Of a DNA stretch of 23,909 bases, positions 22,322 through 23,909 are shown one piece after another; position 1 is the stretch's first letter; the number at the start of each line of letters is the position of its first letter. The notes under the pieces were generated by a model. That model was not told the DNA's origin and searched no databases. It saw only the letters and a program-made list of their open reading frames with translations. Both the position numbers and the translations under genes were made by a program. The stretch comes from Bradymonadales bacterium (GTDB lineage Bacteria; Myxococcota; Bradymonadia; REDH01): contig CANKLS010000018.1 of NCBI GenBank assembly GCA_947483645.1, positions 1 to 23,909 of the forward strand. Direction: 5' to 3'.

Positions 22322-23909
22322 ATGCGGAATCTGGGCCTGGTCTGGTGTCTGGTGCTGGTTGCAGGTTGCGCGGAGGATGCTGCGGCCCCGACGGCGGTCG
22401 ATGCGGGCGTGGACGAAGGCAACGGCTCTGGCAGCGGCGAAGGCTCTGGTAGCGGCGAGGGCTCTGGCAGCGGCGAGGCGCCGATTCCTCCTTGCGGCGG
22501 TGGCTACGACCTCAACGATGACGGGGTCTGCGACCACGACGTGGCGGATTGGTCGCGTGGCGCGTTGGTCGTGGGAGGACTGCCGAGAACGGATATCTAC
22601 GAACTCGGCTCGGCGCTGCCGGAGGTGGCATCGAACGGTGTGGGGCACGCGCTGATCTGGCCGGTCGATGTGTCGGGCGTGCTGCTGCCGTGGGGTGCGC
22701 TCACACGGATGCTCGACCCCGACACCACCGACCCCGGTCTGCGGGCGCTTCAGAACGGCGCGCGCGGCCTGCTGGGCTTTGGGACGACGACGGAGATGTA
22801 TGGTTGGCTCGGGCTCACGCAGCTTGATGGCTCCAGCGAAGCGATGCCGGGCGTGGCGTGGCCGGCCTATGCGCAGGCGGGAGATTTCTTGGGCGTGGGG
22901 CAGGTGCCGACGGCGCAGGGGCCGGCGCTGACCTTCTCCTGCGCGACCTGTCACACGGCGGATCTGTTCGGGAAGACGGTGTTCGGGCTGTCGAACCGGC
23001 GGGCGCGTGCGAACGAGTTTTTCCATGTGGCGAGGCGGTTCTTTCCGTCGCTCACGACCACGGCCTTTCGTAGCGCAACGGACGCGACGCCGGATGAGCT
23101 GGCGCTGTTTGAGCGGACGAAGCTGAATCTGGGTTCGGTGGGGACGAAGGAGCCGCAGGTGCTGGGGCTGGATACCTCGCTGGCGCAGGTGTCGCTGAGC
23201 CTCGCGCGGCGCGCGGAGGATGGATACTCGACCAAGGATCGTGCGCTGGAGCGGACGCCGCGGGTGGCGGCGCTGGCGACCGAGGTGGCCGACAGCAAGC
23301 CGGCGGTCTTCTGGAACGCGAAGTACAAGAACCGCTGGTTGAGCGACGGTTCGATCGTTTCGGGCAATCCGATCTACACGAACTTTCTCTGGAACGAGAT
23401 CGGGCGTGGGACCGACCTGCATGAGCTCGAGGCTTGGCTGGCGCGGAACCAGAAGGTCGTCGATGAGCTGACGGTTGCGGTCTTCGCGTCGCAGCCTCCA
23501 AAGTGGGTGGACTGGTTCGGCGAAGGGTCGCTGGATGTTGCGGCTGCGGAGCGGGGGCAGGTGCTGTTTGATGCGAACTGCGCCCGCTGCCACGGCAGCT
23601 ACGAGAAGGGGTGGCAGGCGGCCGATGCGGCAAGCATGACGGTGACGGAGCTGGTTGCGACCACCCGGGTGACCTACTTTGAGGATACGCCGGTGCACGA
23701 TGTGGGGACCGACCAGCTGCGGGCGCGTGGCATGGCCGACTTTGCGGAGCGGCTAAACGTGCTGGAGATCTCGAAGGCGATGGGGACGGTCGTGGAGGTG
23801 CAGTCGGGCTATGTTCCGCCGCCGCTGGAGGGCATCTGGGCGCGCTATCCCTACCTGCATAACGGGAGCGTGCCGACGCTGTGCGACATGCTGACGCCGT
23901 CGGCGCGGC
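22322..23909 (+). CDS. Diheme c-type cytochrome lipoprotein, 3' end outside window
   Basis: The start is ATG 22322, with GGAG at 22312-22315, 10 bases after the stop of the ATPase gene; the frame runs open to the window end (529 residues seen). The N-terminus is a lipoprotein signal (RNLGLVWCLVLVAGC, Cys16). A linker of three GSGSGE repeats (residues 35-52) follows. Two heme c motifs are present: SCATCH (from C207) and NCARCH (from C420). The late segment has PPPLEGIWARYPYLHNGSVP, and VFWNAKYKNRWLSDGS lies between the hemes. This pattern resembles diheme oxygenases/peroxidases of the RoxA or MauG-like group, which place their catalytic heme near such a segment. The exact reaction is inference; membrane-anchored redox function is likely. 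Confidence 0.85.
   Translation, partial: MRNLGLVWCLVLVAGCAEDAAAPTAVDAGVDEGNGSGSGEGSGSGEGSGSGEAPIPPCGGGYDLNDDGVCDHDVADWSRGALVVGGLPRTDIYELGSALPEVASNGVGHALIWPVDVSGVLLPWGALTRMLDPDTTDPGLRALQNGARGLLGFGTTTEMYGWLGLTQLDGSSEAMPGVAWPAYAQAGDFLGVGQVPTAQGPALTFSCATCHTADLFGKTVFGLSNRRARANEFFHVARRFFPSLTTTAFRSATDATPDELALFERTKLNLGSVGTKEPQVLGLDTSLAQVSLSLARRAEDGYSTKDRALERTPRVAALATEVADSKPAVFWNAKYKNRWLSDGSIVSGNPIYTNFLWNEIGRGTDLHELEAWLARNQKVVDELTVAVFASQPPKWVDWFGEGSLDVAAAERGQVLFDANCARCHGSYEKGWQAADAASMTVTELVATTRVTYFEDTPVHDVGTDQLRARGMADFAERLNVLEISKAMGTVVEVQSGYVPPPLEGIWARYPYLHNGSVPTLCDMLTPSAR
22424..22477 (+). repeat. Three tandem 18-base repeats encoding GSGSGE
   Basis: The units are 22424-22441, 22442-22459 and 22460-22477, with only a few base differences. 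They are in frame in the cytochrome gene and form a flexible spacer between the lipid anchor and the heme domain. The number of copies could vary by slippage. Confidence 0.85.

Noticed and set aside
20644..22422. A 592-codon open frame opposite the secretion ATPase
   Set aside because: It mirrors the well-supported ATPase gene, is Arg/His-rich and has no motif.
22094..23698. A 534-codon open frame opposite the cytochrome gene
   Set aside because: It lies antisense to the in-frame CATCH and CARCH heme sites and has a low-complexity basic composition.

Overview
The window is GC-rich, densely packed bacterial chromosome. Many predicted lipoproteins, short Cys-rich 'CxxDxxCxxGxxC'-type segments inside envelope proteins, a HEAT-repeat envelope protein, an RpoH-type sigma factor, DnaK/DnaJ and a type II/IV secretion ATPase suggest a deltaproteobacterial or Myxococcota/Bradymonadota-like organism. 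That placement is an inference from style, not from a marker gene. I see no insertion sequence, phage gene, CRISPR array or other sign of a mobile island.

Layout: (1) 1-840, the 3' end of a secreted Cys-containing protein. (2) 937-1089, a tRNA-Gln(CUG)/tRNA-Glu(CUC) pair behind a clear promoter. (3) 1029-1690, minus strand, two small ATGA-coupled genes, the second ending inside the tRNA-Glu gene. (4) 1890-8846, plus strand, an envelope block: HEAT-repeat protein, DUF192 lipoprotein, membrane HELTH metallopeptidase-like protein with a TPR-like tail, NTF2-like lipoprotein, and a second, exported HELAH protein. (5) 8851-11163, dnaJ (minus) divergent from an rpoH-type sigma gene, with a structured 270-bp intergenic region. 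(6) 11350-12615, a TrpC-like protein lacking the catalytic lysines, plus a START/SRPBCC-like protein. (7) 12672-14790, an exported protein of unknown function and a lipoprotein resembling a TIM-barrel glycosidase. (8) 14775-17020, divergent thiol-redox genes: a PDZ-thioredoxin (TlpA-like) protein on minus and a DsbD-like protein with its thioredoxin domain at the front on plus. (9) 17169-19371, an FmdB-type zinc ribbon followed by dnaK. (10) 19501-22311, a single-span acidic protein and a fusion ATPase (cNMP-like domain + MshEN + GspE/PilB + extra zinc ribbon). (11) 22322 to the edge, the start of a diheme c-type cytochrome lipoprotein.

The most interesting signal is regulatory. The promoter regions of dnaJ (minus strand, about 9985-10029) and of fmdB-dnaK (plus strand, 17101-17141), about 7 kb apart, share the same composite element: TTTGACA, exactly 11 bases, GTGCCTACC, then a further similar GC-rich tract. 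Its -35/-10 arrangement resembles RpoH-type promoters, and the rpoH-like gene lies directly beside dnaJ. Upstream of that sigma gene is a long imperfect hairpin whose 3' arm could instead pair with the sigma gene's own Shine-Dalgarno sequence. Together these suggest a compact heat-shock circuit: a sigma factor whose translation may be controlled by RNA structure, and two chaperone units sharing its promoter. Four other genes have a consistent TTGACx-N17-TAxxxx promoter-like pattern with mostly TAGC-type -10 boxes.
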